Assembly (NCBI GenBank): GCA_964030785.1
Contig: OZ034972.1
Span: 18,203,683 to 18,267,682, forward strand
Origin: Siderastrea siderea
Lineage: Eukaryota; Cnidaria; Anthozoa; Scleractinia; Rhizangiidae
Direction of reading: 5' to 3'
DNA length: 64,000 bases
The notes below the pieces were generated by a model. The model did not search any database. It saw nothing but the letters and a program-made list of their open reading frames with translations, and was not told the origin of the DNA. The position numbers and the translations under genes were made by a program. Shown one piece after another: positions 15,101 through 30,100 of this stretch (its first letter is position 1; each line of letters opens with the position of its first letter).

Positions 15101-18100
15101 TGGCAACAACGGACTTTCTAGCCGGCTATTAAGACGTTTATTGACAAAAGCAAGTCCACCTGAAATCCAAGGATATAAAACTCATTTACGTTTCAATTAA
15201 AATACCAGTCAAAATTTCGTGTGTTTTACCTGAAATTGTCCATCCTTTAACTGTCCAGTCTCCATCATCTCCCGTGAAGGTAAGCTGTTTAACTGACGCA
15301 ACTAAAAGAGAAATTCAAATTATAAAACCTAAAAGGACAAATTCAAGGTATTAAACTTAAGGATGGTGCCTACTTTTGTTACTGCGCATACATTCTGCGC
15401 AGCTCGGGATATTCGGGTCTCTTAAGGAATTTGCCCACCAATTTGCAATACAACAATATTTTTGCACGGTTCATGACTCCGTGAAGAAAGCAGACCTTAG
15501 CAAGGGCTATCAGGATCCAAAAAGAAAATTGGGGGTAACCACCCATTTTTCAGAGATAATTGAGCTGAAATTTTGAAAAAAAATTGCCATACATTTTTTG
15601 TATTTTAACACTTTTTTTAGAATTATGGTTGCTTAATTATCTCTGAAAAATGTATGGTTAGCCGCATTTTTCTTTTTGGATTCCAATAACCCTTGCTAAG
15701 ATCTACTTTTTCCCCATAATAATAACCTTTGGAAAAATAGGTCTGTATTAGGAGGCACCGTCCTTAAACGAGAAACTTGGGGTAGATTTGTTCGCAGCAC
15801 ACGCGTATAGCTGTCGTTTTAGTATGTGCGAGTTTTTTAGTTAAGCAACAATAAAGAAATCGCACTTGCTAATGCGACAGCTATACACCTATGCAGCAAA
15901 GAAATCCACCCCAAATTATCAAATATAAAAGGAAACCTAAAAGTATTCAACCTATCGGCGTACGGCAGTTGCTCGTAGTAACTGCAGTAACAAGGAGTAT
16001 TACTACCCTCCATACCCACTCTCACTAAGCTACAAAGTCAAAATCTAGCTCCTTAACAATGTTTTTGCTTTCTTCTTAAACATATACATGGCTTACCTTT
16101 AACCTTAACATCAGCAATTTTTCTTCTTCCCTTCTTTTCTGATACATCGTTGGTAAAAGAGTAACGTATCTATCATGAATAAATTGTTAAGAGAAAAGGT
16201 ATCATTTACTTGAAAGTGTAAATAAATATGAACGAAATATTGAGTCACAGGTGGCCAAAGCTTTAGGTTTGTTGGGAAACCAATGAAAGGGTCCTTCAGT
16301 GATTCACATATATGGTTTCTGTTGAAATTCGTTTATATATTTAATGTACGTTGCTTTTCGAGCGATAATAAACACCCTTCAAAATTCTCTCTTGATACAT
16401 TATCAAGTGAAGCGAAATGTCAAACTCTCAAGGCGGTCATGTGACCCCATAGACTCCTTTTGTGTCTGCATAAACTCCAAGCTGACACACTCCGGATGTT
16501 GATTTACATTATGCACTTACATCAGATAGTAGAGGTTTGGCCAACAAGCGGCTATTGTAGCTTATTGTGCATGTCTTCCAGTGAAAACAGATCAAAAATT
16601 TGCATACAGCTAGGTCGTTAGGGAAGTGATTTTGAAATGGGGAAAGGACGCTAACGTGGGACCTTTTCTGGTATTAGAGAATGAAAGAATTTTAAAAAGA
16701 AGTTTCACAATTCTAAACTTACGGCACAAAAATATTATATGGATAGGACACGTGTCTACCTGAAAAGTTTAATCTTCCGCTTCGCGTAATATGTATTAGG
16801 AGCATATCTGAAGGGCGGGCATTCCCGCTCGCAAAACAGTATATGCTGCACAACAGCAAAACTTTCAACAGAATTCACATATTGGATCATGTAAGGCACT
16901 ATTTTGATTTCCCGACAAACCTTAAGATTTGGCTACAGGTGCCGCAAAAGCTTTATCTGAACAGCTTTTCTTATTAGAGCACGCCTACTGTAATTATTCA
17001 CAGGTATAACTTGATAAAAAGGAACATCAGTACCTCCATTGAACTGATGCCTGGCTGTGTTATCACTTCAACGTCTGTCTGGAATATGTGCTCAGAACAT
17101 GTTAACTTGACAGATGGGTTAATAAGGTATGATCTGCCAAAAGCGTGGAAGTCTATTGTGATTGGGCAGCCTGGGCAGTACAGGCCCTCGCAACAGTATT
17201 TGTACAATGCTGGAACAAAACAACAAACGCAATTTGTTTAATACACCGTTTTGTAAGGAAAAAACTCACAAAAACTTGAAAATCTGTGAAAAGAATATGG
17301 AGTCACTTGCCAGTGATATGAAGAACAGAGCCGAGATCCACATGTTCGATGATGGTATCATTTGGACGTAGAAGAGTAAAAAATAACCTTCGTATACCTG
17401 GTGAGAAATCAGATAGATCTGTGATTTAACAAGGAAGGGTATTCAGTAGTCAAAAAATCGGCTCTTTAGTAAGCGACCACTTTCGAGACAACACTTGGTT
17501 GCTTAAACACCTTTAACTCTTAACTTAGTTTTTACTCCAGTGTTCTGTAAATTTGGTGAGTTGCATAAACAGACTTAACTGATCACTTAAGGGCGAAGTT
17601 AAGTGTGGGGTAGTAAGATCATCTTAATTATCTGACTACACAAGAGTTCAATTTCATGGATGTTGCATAAGCTCTCTTAACTACCAACATCATCCGTAAT
17701 GCTACGGGACCTCCAGAGGTCTCGCTACTATACGGACGCTTACATTATGTGTTTAAAAGAAAACAAACATCGACAGTTTTCAAAGCAATTTATGTTGCAT
17801 ACAGTATGTTGCCAGGCAGTATTCGACCATTATCAGTATCTGACCAACAAAACTTAGACTAAAATAAGAGGACTCAAAAAACAAAATCATCCTGGAAAGA
17901 CTGGAGTGACTTGGAGCATGTTCAAAGGTTATCATTTAGTCCAGTTATCAGAAAATGACTAACCGAGACACATAACATTTCCTTAGAATCGGAATCCAAT
18001 GACCTTGAGAGGATAACGCAGCCAATCACTTACCTGGCGGAATTGCAAACAAATTGCTGCCTTCGATCGGTTCTTGTTGAATCTCTTTTGCTCCGCTCAT

Positions 18101-21100
18101 CCCAACAGACAAACATTTGAACCGCAGTTCTTCTTTCATGTACACATACAGTGTGTAAAGCTTGCATTTGCTCAAATAAACACTTCGCTTGGATAGTTTC
18201 TTCAAGCATCTGCGCAGAAACAAACAAACACAAAAAATAAGCTAAAATAAATAGCTTGCGTGCGTTACTGGACAGCTGCGGAGCATAAGAGCACCTTCCT
18301 TGCTCCAGTTGTGACACTTACAATCCACCTCGAAATCAATCCAAGGAATACTTCTACGTGCAACAATTCGCCACAACACACAAATTCTAGATTATGGCAC
18401 AAATGGAACATTATTTTGTTTCAAGAAGCTTACCACATTATGCGTTTAACACCATCGCCTTATAATGGTTAAGAATCCAACAAGAAAAACGACGCCGTTT
18501 TTCTTCAGTATTGTTTCCTTCGTTTGTCTTTCTGTCGTACACATTTATATAGTTCATTAGTTAATACCAATACTATATACCGGTAAATCGCTTTTTTTAA
18601 TCTTTTTAATGTTCACCTTTTCAGGGTAAAAACTCTCTCTCACCATCGAGCGAATCATTTACAGAATGTTACTTTGAGCAGACAACACCTTCTGCAAGGT
18701 TTTCATAGGCACGGTGATATTAAGTCTAAAGAAGGCATTTGGTGTGTCTAATCCTCAGTAGGTACAAGATTTTAGTAGAACTATTTTGACAGGCTTTTTT
18801 AACTGGGTTAACGTGACTCAGTTATTTTGGAGACGACAAGAGCCTTTCAACGTAGACGCTTATTGGTTTTTGAAGTGCCTTCTTGTTGGTTGCTGACTTT
18901 TTCTCTGATTCAGGGTAAAAAGCGCTCTCATCGTCAAGCGAATCATTCACAAAAAGGTTAGATTGAGAAGCCAAAGTTTTTTTAAACATTTTGCAAGAGA
19001 TCTTATTTCCGACGTAGTGGATCGCCTGGTAGCCTTAACATTTCCCGAAGAGGTACGTAATCCTATTTTTGAATGAAATCGTAATTTAGGGATATCAACA
19101 ATTGATTTTGTTCTCAACACAGGCTTTACTCCTGTACCAGAATTCTTGCAATATGCCAGCTGAGGACCTGGATTATGACATTCTTGATGAATAATGTCGG
19201 TGTCATGGTCCCGGCTTGGAACTCTAAATTGTCCATAATTTACTAACTCGTTTTTTCAGGGTAAATAAACTCTCTTAGAGATCGTCGAAACTACGACTCC
19301 ACTGGTTCAAGAACTGTTCTTTTCTTCCAGTTTGTGCGTCATATCATTATCATCAAACTGATTTTCTCTACCCTTCATCGATCGCACATTGACTCCACAT
19401 CGACCCTTAATGAAAACCATATCAAAGGATCCTACAGTGTATTGGCCGTGGAAAGATAAGAGGAAATAAATTCATCTCTTTCAGTTCAGAGTACGTTTTC
19501 GCGACGCAGTCATCCCTTTGTAACGGAGACACGCCTGTCAGAGTGAACATTTGCCCAAGGTAAATAACATATGTGGTCATGTTTGCAAATATTTGTTATG
19601 CATAGAGATGTTTTCAGTAGAACTTTACATTCTCAGGTGGAACATGAGAACGAACCATTTCAGCTGAAAGGAACTCTGACCCTCAAACCAACTATCAACA
19701 GACCAAACTAAACCCATAATGTTTCCTGGACAACCGAAGCCTATCCAGTGTTAATATTTAGTCATATGGTGCTTGATCCAATCCAAGCTCTAAAACCGTA
19801 AGTAGTAGAACAGGTGCTAACGAAGGCCCAAGACTAAGAAACAGAGATGTATTTTACGATGACATAACTTGTGACAAAATAGGTATGATGCCATCAGGCC
19901 TCCGTAGGCTGCAAAGTTGAAGTTTCACGACGCTGTCTGGGAAATCGACCCAAAACACAATAAAGTTCAAGTTTTGACAATCCTATTTCGGAAGCAATTC
20001 AAAGCCCAATCGCTTCTTGTCTAATCATAATGTCTTATCGAAAAGCCAGTTTCATACTTCTGCTTCAGATCATATTCTTAAAGGTTACATTCAGCACCGA
20101 TATCATTCGTATAAGCAATAATATGGCTCTTTTCCGCAGTCCGCACCTGACTGCAATACTCTTCTAAAACGCTTTGGGCTTACCGAGACGCGATGAAATG
20201 CAAAAGTCCACGAAATAATTTTATCCTCACCTCCACCCCCTCTCCCCCGTCTGTTCTATAACCGGGAGAAGATTATTTGCCGGTCAGCAAAACAAAGAAG
20301 ATTTATTCATTGAGAGGAAGAACCAACTGTGAAATAATTTGTTGAGAAAACCGTAGCCAGATAAAGAGAAAGCAAATTTTAAGCTGTTTGAGAACGTGAC
20401 TATAACTCAGTATGATTTTGAATAATACTGAAAGAGGATTTGAATTAGTAAATTTAAATACGCTTTTCAAACGAGCGAAAACTCGAGTTTTTTAATCCCC
20501 AATCGCCAGCACAAAACCCTTTGCTTTCAGCAAACAAAAAATTGCTTAAACTTGTCGGCACATGGCAGTAATCAAAACGCCTTGTTAAAGTGAGACCAGC
20601 CGAATAAACGTTTTTGTCGATAGTTAACAGCAAGAGAAGAGCGAGAGGCAAACTGTAACATCATTGATTTAAATATAAGTGAAACCTGTTAACCCAGTTA
20701 TACCAAGCCCGTTATACCAACCATGACAGCTAATAGATAAATACGGAACAAGACTTCATCATTCTTTTATAACGTATTCATCCGCACACGATTGCCATAC
20801 ATAAATGAGACCAGGACAATGGCTTATGACGTCACGCTACGTTGGTGTATTCCACCGCGTACTTGTGCAATTGCACCATAAAATGGCTTAATTTTATCCC
20901 TATAATACTACTCTCATCCTAAGTCTTATTATCACACCAATTATCGTCACTACACTTGATTAATGTAATTATAACTATTTGCCACTTGATCAAATTTTAA
21001 AATTCAGGAGAAATATGATTCAAATATGATTGTTTTTGCGTATCACATGAAGCTCGCATTCAGTCGTACTACGAAGAACTAACGTGCGCATACTGGATTA

Positions 21101-24100
21101 ACACAAGACTGAAAAGATAAAAAGCTAAAGAATAGTTCTAAATTTACTCACGTGTCAGACTCGTTATAGCTGGCCCATCGCTGTAACTGAACGAGCATAA
21201 TTTCTTCTTGTTCCTCAGAAGCGCCTTCCTCAAAGGACAGATCTGTTTCTCTGAATTCTTTAAACCACAGTTCACATTCATCTCCACAAGAAAGAGAAAA
21301 CGTGTAGTTGCCACTCTCCAGCACCTAAAAGTTAAATGATCACCAGTTTCGCGTTAGATATGAAAAACGAAAATATTGAAATGATTCATTTCAAATGTCC
21401 GCCCATTGTCACGCGGAAACTGTCTACAAAGGAAAGAGTTTACCCGCACATTAGGCCCGGATACTTTACCTGTAAATAGGAAGTCAGTCTTTCCCCATAA
21501 TTGTCGCTGATCTCAAATGACGCAGACATGTTAAATGTGGTAGTATAACCATCAGGTGGCTGATCAAAGATTGGATTTTCTCGAAGAGTTGCAAATCCCT
21601 CAGTATTCACGTATCTATACCAGAATTCCCGACGAGCCCCGTGCGTCTCAATAACAGAATCTATAAGAGACATTGTTTCTTTATTACTGAAGTGAATGGA
21701 CAGTAGTTTCAAAACACATTTTAATGATTTTCATGGAGAGATTTCTTGAAAAAGTAAAGAGATGGTAAAAAAAGGATTCTTTTTCCAGCATGATATGTTC
21801 TCTAAAAATTTCTATTTTGTGCAAAATCAGCTGAAGAATTCCAGGTAACGTTTGTCCTTAAAAAGATCAATCTAAATCTTTAAAGATGAGAATCATCTCT
21901 ATTTTATGAGCGTTTAGTATACATCACACATGTCAAAATAAAACACCAGTGCACAATACAAGGTACGGTATCCGCGTACCAAAAGTAGACACCGCAGCGT
22001 TGCTAGCCGGAGGACTGTAGTGGCTGACGAATTCCACTACGATGTATTTGCCGGTTTTTGGTGGCGTGCATTGGAACACTAGTGTGGTGGGGTTGGAAGA
22101 GATGCTCATATCTCCACAGTCAGAGTAGGGTGCATTGCTGTCTGTCACGAAAACCGTTACTGAGTCTGTCTGTTGATCGCAGCAGTTAACAAATAGATCC
22201 ACTGTAACCGTAAACACTGATGTCCTCCTGGCTAGTGTTATTAGCCATCTCGGTTTACTCAACTGTAGAAAATAAAAAAAATTAAATAAAAATGTGACAT
22301 AAAGGTGTTTAACGAAATGAAAAAACGGTTTTGCAGTCGTTGTCGTTGTTGTTGATGATGTTCCTGCTTACTGAAAGCCAAAACCAGATTACTAATTCAC
22401 AAAATCCATACTCCGTAAGAGAAGCGGTCTTCCGTACAGATTTACTTGTCCCACTATTTTCAGACATCAAGGGGAAAATTCAGGTAAGATTTCACTTCCT
22501 TGTAGTTGAAAAAGTATCTCTAGAGACGCAGACAACATTATTTCTAGGCATAATAGTTTCGTTTGTTTACCCTTTCTGCGACTGGGACTAGTTTTAAACG
22601 TAAATAGCAACTGTAAAACTAGCCGAGATAATTTACTTGTTAATATGTTCAGACCATTGTAGGGCAATAGATCCGGAAATAGTAGCGGCCTTCGTTTGAT
22701 ACGGTCCTTATACCAGTCATTCGGGAATCTCAACTTCTTTTCGAAGAAGAAAGTATATGATCACAAATCTAATTTCGAATCCTCCCCAAAAACATACCCA
22801 ACTGAAGAGATCTTACTTCCTTTCGGAGAGATGGTGTATACAGCAGCAAATTCGATAGCAAAAATGTTTCTTGTCTTTCAATCAGGCCCTGGGTCCATTT
22901 TTTATCCTTGATCATGTTCACTGTAAATATTAAAATACAAAATGAGCAGCACATTACATGAAATAAATATCACTGCTTTCTATATCTTGTACTCATTTGC
23001 GAAGCAAAAGTTGTAACTCTAGTTACGCTTGTAACTCTAGTTTACATTTTGAGGAGCAGACTCGAGTGAGGAGGATGGGCAACGGATTCCTTCCGTCAAC
23101 CACGTCTTCTGAGGAACGGCTTTCAGGTCAACTTTCCTATAACTTTGCTTCAGTAAGAAAACCTCTCGTATATCTCGTAAATAGGAAACTGTACGAGGAA
23201 GAATAAACGAGTTTTAATGGTTAGATTTCTGCATTTTCACTGTACAAGTGTATGTCATAAAAGAACTGTTAGTATTTCCCTCAGTCCTAAATGTGGATGT
23301 TGCAAATTAGTCCAACTTTCAAATGTTTAACTCGCTTTTCTAACACAGTAATTATTAACCGAGTTCTCTCAGTAAAGTGACCACCTAGTACCTTGGTAGC
23401 TTTCACATATAAATCCATTCATATTTTTGCAATCAGTGTTCACCAGCTTCCCTTGATCCCAGCTCAGTGCTCCACATGAATTCCTGTTATCATTCACTGG
23501 GTAGCCATTTTTCCATTGTCTATCATCGACATTTTTACCATTATTCCAGAGCCAGGAATGAACTCCAAGCTTTAATTTCGTTCGGCGAAATCCGACAAAA
23601 AAGTCCGTTTCTGAAAGAGTGATGCTCACAAGCAGGTCAATCAATTCCCCACGGAATGAAACTGTATCCTTTAGTAGTGCCAGATCTCCTCCTTGCTGCC
23701 GACAAGATGCGCGCGCGCCGTCCCAGGTCCTTCTCGTGGTCACAAAGAAACGAAGACAGGATGGGCCAACAGGTATCCAGCCGGGGTAACAACTTCTGTT
23801 ACTCTCTACAACAAACATTATTACCAATTACAAAATGCTGTGCAAACAAGTGTAAATGTGATAGCTTAATTTGTTAAATCAAATTGTCAAATTGTCATGG
23901 AGATTTCGCTGCGTCTTGTTAAGACTGTGTTCGCTCACACGCAAAATGCTCTTAGAACAGTAAGAGAAAGGTATCAATTGAATTGTCGCAATGACAGCAA
24001 ACTGCAATGAGATCCAAAGGACTTTTACAAGATTCAATCGCAGAGCTTAAAAACGTTAGTCCAACGCTTTCAAGTTGTAAACCATTTCCATTCTGGCCAT

Positions 24101-27100
24101 CCGTGACCCACACTGGTAGAAATCCCATACAAGATCATTCAGGACATTCTAGAATCCCGAAGAACCCTGTAACACCCTACAGGATCCTATAAGACTCAAT
24201 GGCATTATTAGGGCAGGAAGACCTCGATATCTGCCATCGTACATGACCGTACATATCCAGCGGTACACGCAGGTGACCATATTTGGAAGTGCACTGCAGA
24301 TCTCCTTTCACGACTTGTTGAGGCGGCCATTTTGAAAAGCGAGGGAGTTCCAGCAGTGTTTTCTGGAATTTTGAACACCCCGAAAGACATTTTCCAGGAA
24401 TTAACGCTCTCAAAAAGTCAAAAAGTGTTTGCTTCAGCTTACAAGGATATCCAGAGGTTGATTTCAGTGGCAGGAATTTTCAAAGTGAGAACGCAATCGA
24501 GAAAATACTATTTCGACCGAAGCATAAAGTTCAAACTCACTTGCTCACGGAAAGTTGTAAAGTTAACCCTTTCCCGTCAGCCTTTTTTCCCTTTAAAAAA
24601 CGCATTTTGTACGGTTAAGGCGGTTTTTTAAGTGCTATGTTACCAAATGCCATTAGACTTTGCTACAAAAGCGTTCTTACAATTTAGGTGGATTTTGAGC
24701 CAGCAAATTGTATAATATTTTGCTATCACGCATGCGCATAAGCCAAAATTTGGACTTTTTTGCGGATTCATTTCCAACTTTTTTCTCGCTTCTTTTGCTT
24801 TCCTTTTTCTCTCCCTTTCTTGTGTCTTTATCTTCTACCCTTTATCCCCTTTCTATCCACTAGAAAAGTTTTGGCCTCAGCCCTTCATAAAACCTGGAAA
24901 TGAAACATTGATCAACTAGGTGACTTGGCCTATTTTACCACCAACTTTGCACTCAAAATTGGACACGTTTATCCTGGTATAGCTCTACCAGAATTTGGTC
25001 GATATTCAAAATGGACACACGTAAGGATGGATCTGTCCTTGCTGTGTTAGCTGCTTATCAAAACAATCTGGTGACGTCAAAAATAATGAGGTCACATGTG
25101 GTTCAATGTCTCGGGTCTAAAACGACCCGAAAATACGACTCTTGACGGGAAAGTTGAAAAGATTTTGATTCACAGGCACAGAACTTGTTCTTGGTAAGCT
25201 AATAGTATATACCATTCATTCAAAATATTTCTCCGTTTCTGATTGGCTTACAGTCTTCGGCTAATTCCAACTAACCAGCAAGCACTGACCAGATTTGGTA
25301 GATTGATGTCAATCATCAAATAATAGAAAAACTATTGGACGATTGACTTCACGCAAGAACGGCTTTGGTACTGCAGAGCTAGAGGGCACAAAAATGGCTG
25401 ACAGCAAGTTTGAAACGTTGAACGAGGAAAAAATTGCTGAATTATTGAATTAAAAAGATAGTAGTAACACACAGAAAACCACGAAGGAAAATCGCTAATT
25501 TTTGAAGCGTATCTTCAGGACAAAAAACATTCGAAATCCTGCAACAGCCGAGGAATTTTGTTACATAACTCAATAAAGTACAATTTGTTTTTTTTAGCTC
25601 TGGAAACATTTTGAATGAATAATAAAACAATGATTGAATTCGGCTTTCGAATGATATGAAGAATTATGTAGGTCTCGGTGGGTGATATCCGCCCCAGCCG
25701 ATAATTCTTAATATCATACTCAGCCTCATCCAATAATTGTTAACCTTTTTTTACTTTTAAGTTGTCATTACCAGACAGGTAATGTGGTAAACGGTATAGT
25801 AAACTTCGATTTCTTGAAAATTTGCCTTGGTGTTTATTTGTTGTGGTATTAAATTGTCTTGCTAGCCTTGTGTGTTTTCATCATAGAATCCTATTTTTTC
25901 TGATTTTGTAAATAGTAGTTTATGTGAAAAAATTCCCTGATGTAGCCAACTCGGCCTACGGCCTCGTAGGCTAAGTATCAGGTGATATTCCGCGCGATTT
26001 CGCAGGATAATTGTTAAATATTTCCCAATCATGTTTGATACGATCCTACTCCCCAGCATACGGCCACCCCACCTCGTTATTACAGCACTTAACATTGTCT
26101 TGCAGACCACCTCAATCCCCATGGAAATGACCTCTGATTTCCGAATAATGGCTTTCCGTTTCATCTTCTGCCAGCAAATCCTCTATGATAATCATAACTT
26201 TATCCTAACAATATCTAAAACTTCGCAGAGAAAAACTGGAACACCATCAAACCCCTGCTGACCTGGAAGAAGCGTAACTGGAATCGCTGTTGTGTGAACT
26301 GTTGAGCAGCAGTCCTCCGACTTGTTTGAAATACTTATCCTACTATAGTGAGAACTTAAAGCAAGCTCAAAAATTTCACTGGTGGTCTCATCTCGTTTAG
26401 CAGTGAAAAAGTCGTATGGAAAGCGTCCCGAGTCATTGAGGTACAGCCCTGCTGATATGATGGGTATTCCGTTCCTTGATGCAGGGTAAATGAACATCAT
26501 GGTATCATTTTCACTGCGCCAACTCTGATACGCTGTAAACTGAAATTTGTTTCGCCACTGATCATGGGCAGGTAGAGAATGAATGCGATAAATCTCCTTG
26601 TTTTCTTCCCTTGCTGATACCACGTGGAACACACGAGGGGCTGAAAGAAACACAATAATGTGTCTGGTGAACATCCAGCAAAAAAGTTTTAAAATCAAGG
26701 ATCAGATTTGAGTGAAAGTTTCTGAATAAACTGTCATTGTGACAACATAACATATGTAAAGGACCACCACCTTTCAATTGTTTCTTAAAGGCTTGCTGGA
26801 ATCTCCTGAGATCTCAGATCAACCTTTAACTAAGCATGACCCGCTCGTATAGCGTCATAAACAAGGGCACATATTACACATGAGCCAGGAATGGGTGACT
26901 AGGCTGTAACAGGAGCCATAAAGGACAGAGAGGGGAAACTAGCAGATGGGTTGGGCGAAAAAGTTATTTTTAGAAACATCAAAACAACTTCCGGTAGACT
27001 CACTTCCATGAAAGAATGCATCCAAGCGAGGCTAAATCGCAGCGGTCAAAGGAATTCTTGCTTGAGAGTACAATTCAACGGTTTATGCGCCGATCAATTC

Positions 27101-30100
27101 GAAACTTCAACATCCCCCCCCCCCCGGGCATACCCCGGGCATTTGACTGTGCATCGTGCCCAGGGAGGGGGGAATTTGAACGTTGCGTTGAAAGGGTGGG
27201 GAATTTGAACCGGATTTCTCTCTTGTTCAGCGTTTTTTCGGTTTTTGCAGGGTATGACGGATTTCCAAGATAGAATTTCACCTTTGTTAGTTAATAACTC
27301 TTTCAAAAGAAGTTTGAAGGTGTCATTACGGCATATCTCACTCTGAAAAGCGTGAATAGTGTTTGATTGAAGACGAAATTTGTCTTTGAGGAGAGTTATT
27401 TCAGTACTAGTTGGTGGGGCATTTGAACGGCTTTTTTGCCCCGAGGGGAGGGAATTTGAACAAGCCAATCTTCAAAAGTTCAAATGCCCGGGGGCTTGCC
27501 CGGGGGGGGATGTTGAACTTTCGAATTGATCGGCGCATTAGACACAGAACAATCCACGGCGACTAGATAAATTTCTTGCACAGATACGCCTTTCAAAAGG
27601 TTAATTCCAGTGTATCGAGTGCAGTTTGGAAAACGAGCAAACGTCAACGTCTCATAGGCTTACAAAATTGCCTGAGCAGAGCTCGTAAATTTGTAGCATT
27701 TCAAAAATTCACGAGGAGTCATGCAACCAACAATTCTGTCACGCATTGAAAGCCTTCATGACAGGCTCCAGTTTGTTGGCTAAGAATTTGATCTACATGC
27801 TCAGTCATGGGTGGATTTCTACTGCCCTCTCTATAAGAGCTGCATGAGAACTTTTTACTTTAAGACTTCGATCAATCTTTTCCTCGTTAACTTGAAGGAA
27901 AGGGGAAAATGTGTGAGGTCGTGATACACTTAATCATTCTTCGGTGAGTTTTAAAAAACCTGTCGGTGTGCATCCATGCCAAGTGGAAAAGTCTTCAGTC
28001 ATCACAGATGCTCATCTCAGATTGTGGAATGAGCCTTATCCCTGAGCTAAAAGCCACACTTTAACAGCTTCTTCCAGCTATGAAAGGAGGACATTTATTT
28101 ACAAATCAGTGTTTCTGCGAGAGTTCAGTTCATTCACTGGATCGGAGTTCTACAGGTAAGACTGTTTTCTTTTCAGCGCTGCACACTTGATGAGGCGAGA
28201 ATTGTACCACAAATCTAGTAGAAACCATTGAAGAAACCATTGCAACCTTAGAGCGAAAAGATGAGGATGTCTGTTGAGGATTCAGACCTGAAAATCGGCG
28301 GTGAGCGGGAATTTGTGCTGTCGATGAAATCAAGCTGAACCGTGATTTAGCGGATTATTTTGTGAACAGTTTTCACTGGATTAAAGGTTTATAGTTGAGC
28401 AATTCGACTTTTTCCTTGTATTTCTGGCCTATCCTTACTAAAGTTTTAATTTACAGCCCTGTGATTCTCCGAATTACAGCGATAAAATTCAGATTATGTG
28501 GCAATCGCATCTTTCATTGACTCTTGCATTTCTTTCCCTCGTTTGAAAATCAGTTTTGGTTTTTTGTTGTTGTAAAAAACAAATTGACGTCAGTTTTTTA
28601 TGCGTCTGTCCTCTTATTGATGATAAATTTCGTCATTACATTGTCAAAGTTTGTCGTAGATCCACTCGCCTACGCCTCGTAAATCTATAACACTTTGACA
28701 ATGTTATGACGAAATTTGTGATCAATAAGAGGACAGACGCATCAAAAACTGACGTCAATTTGTTAAATACACAGTCCGAGATTCGACCGTCCTAAGCGTC
28801 CTAAGCAATCCGCGCGCGACAAATTCGCTACCTCGGAGGAATAATTGTTTTACAAAGAAAATTGAGTTAATTAAATCATTTAGACCAAAAGAAATTTTGG
28901 AGAAGGAGTAAAAGGAGAAGCAAGTATTCTCTTTCCCGAAAGATAAACGAGTATTATTCACTGGCAAACTATTGTTGGAAGTTTTCAAGTGGAGTAATCC
29001 TCTTAACTTGGAGTCAATCGGAGATAAACAAAAGCTAACCTCTGGCAATGAAAAGATCGAAAATCGACTTGTCGTCCGGAGAAAACAAATAAGCTCAATT
29101 TAATATCGCTTCAGCTTTCATACACCGAAAAGATAAAAAGTCCTTCGTACGCAAATGACAGTCATATGGGTCCATGTCACACCAAAGTTAATTTTGTTAG
29201 TAAAAGCGTTCGGAAAGAATGCCTTTTTCTTTAGCTTTCATTAAAAACAGAGGCCGTGAGAGACCAAATTCAACTATTTCCTGGACAGTGCGCATGTTAT
29301 TTTCTGCAGGTGTTTGGGTGTTCGTACTGCCTTTTTGTGGCCTTCGGAGAAACGTCAAGATAATCTTACTTTTTTATGTCAATTAGTTCAGATGAAATTC
29401 ATTCTTTGCAGTCAGAAGAACTCTGATAAATTGCCCACAAAGTGAATTGATGTCATAAGCTTGTGCGATGAAAAACGCTCGCCGAGAACAGATTAAACCT
29501 AAGGAAATTCTGCATTGGTTGTTTTTGTTTTTTTTTTTTTCCAATTTTCCTAATACAAAATTTTAGCATGTTTAGATGTCCACTCTTGTCCCAAGAGACC
29601 TTCAATTCGTAATGTATTACGTTGAAGTTACGAGTCTGCGATTACGCATGGTTCAAATGCTACCACAGCATTAAAACGTGTCCTCGTTGGCGGCAAGTTT
29701 ATTTTTCGTAGAGGGCCAATTTAACTAGTTTTATTTGCTTTGCTACCAATTCAATGTCACAGTATTTCTCTACCCCACCTGAAACAGTGGACTTCTCTTA
29801 TCGATTCTGGTACTTTTCCTTTTGGTGTTAGAGAAAAGATTATAATTTTCCCAACTTCCCCCGTACGTAGTTCATCTTCCACAGTCTACATGCTTTATTT
29901 AATATCAAGAGTCGTCTTTGTCTGCGGTAAATTTAAAATTACTGAGACTGCGCTGACATTACCGCTATTGTTTGAAGTTCGGCTCTGTACAAGAAAAGCA
30001 GTTTAGGGCACGGTTTCTCCTGGAAACGAGTCGGGCAACTAAAATTGTTTGCATTAACGTCCGCATTTGTTTCTAACTTTTTTGCAATTAAGATATCCCA

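Noticed and set aside
18030..18317. Alternative frame of the last PA14 exon starting [10 protein letters not shown]
   Set aside because: It is open, but its phase fits neither neighbour and it lacks the PA14 strand pattern.
24177..24413. Overlapping frames near 24.2-24.6 kb
   Set aside because: Two strands are open at once, no domain is visible, and the phases do not fit the mosaic gene.
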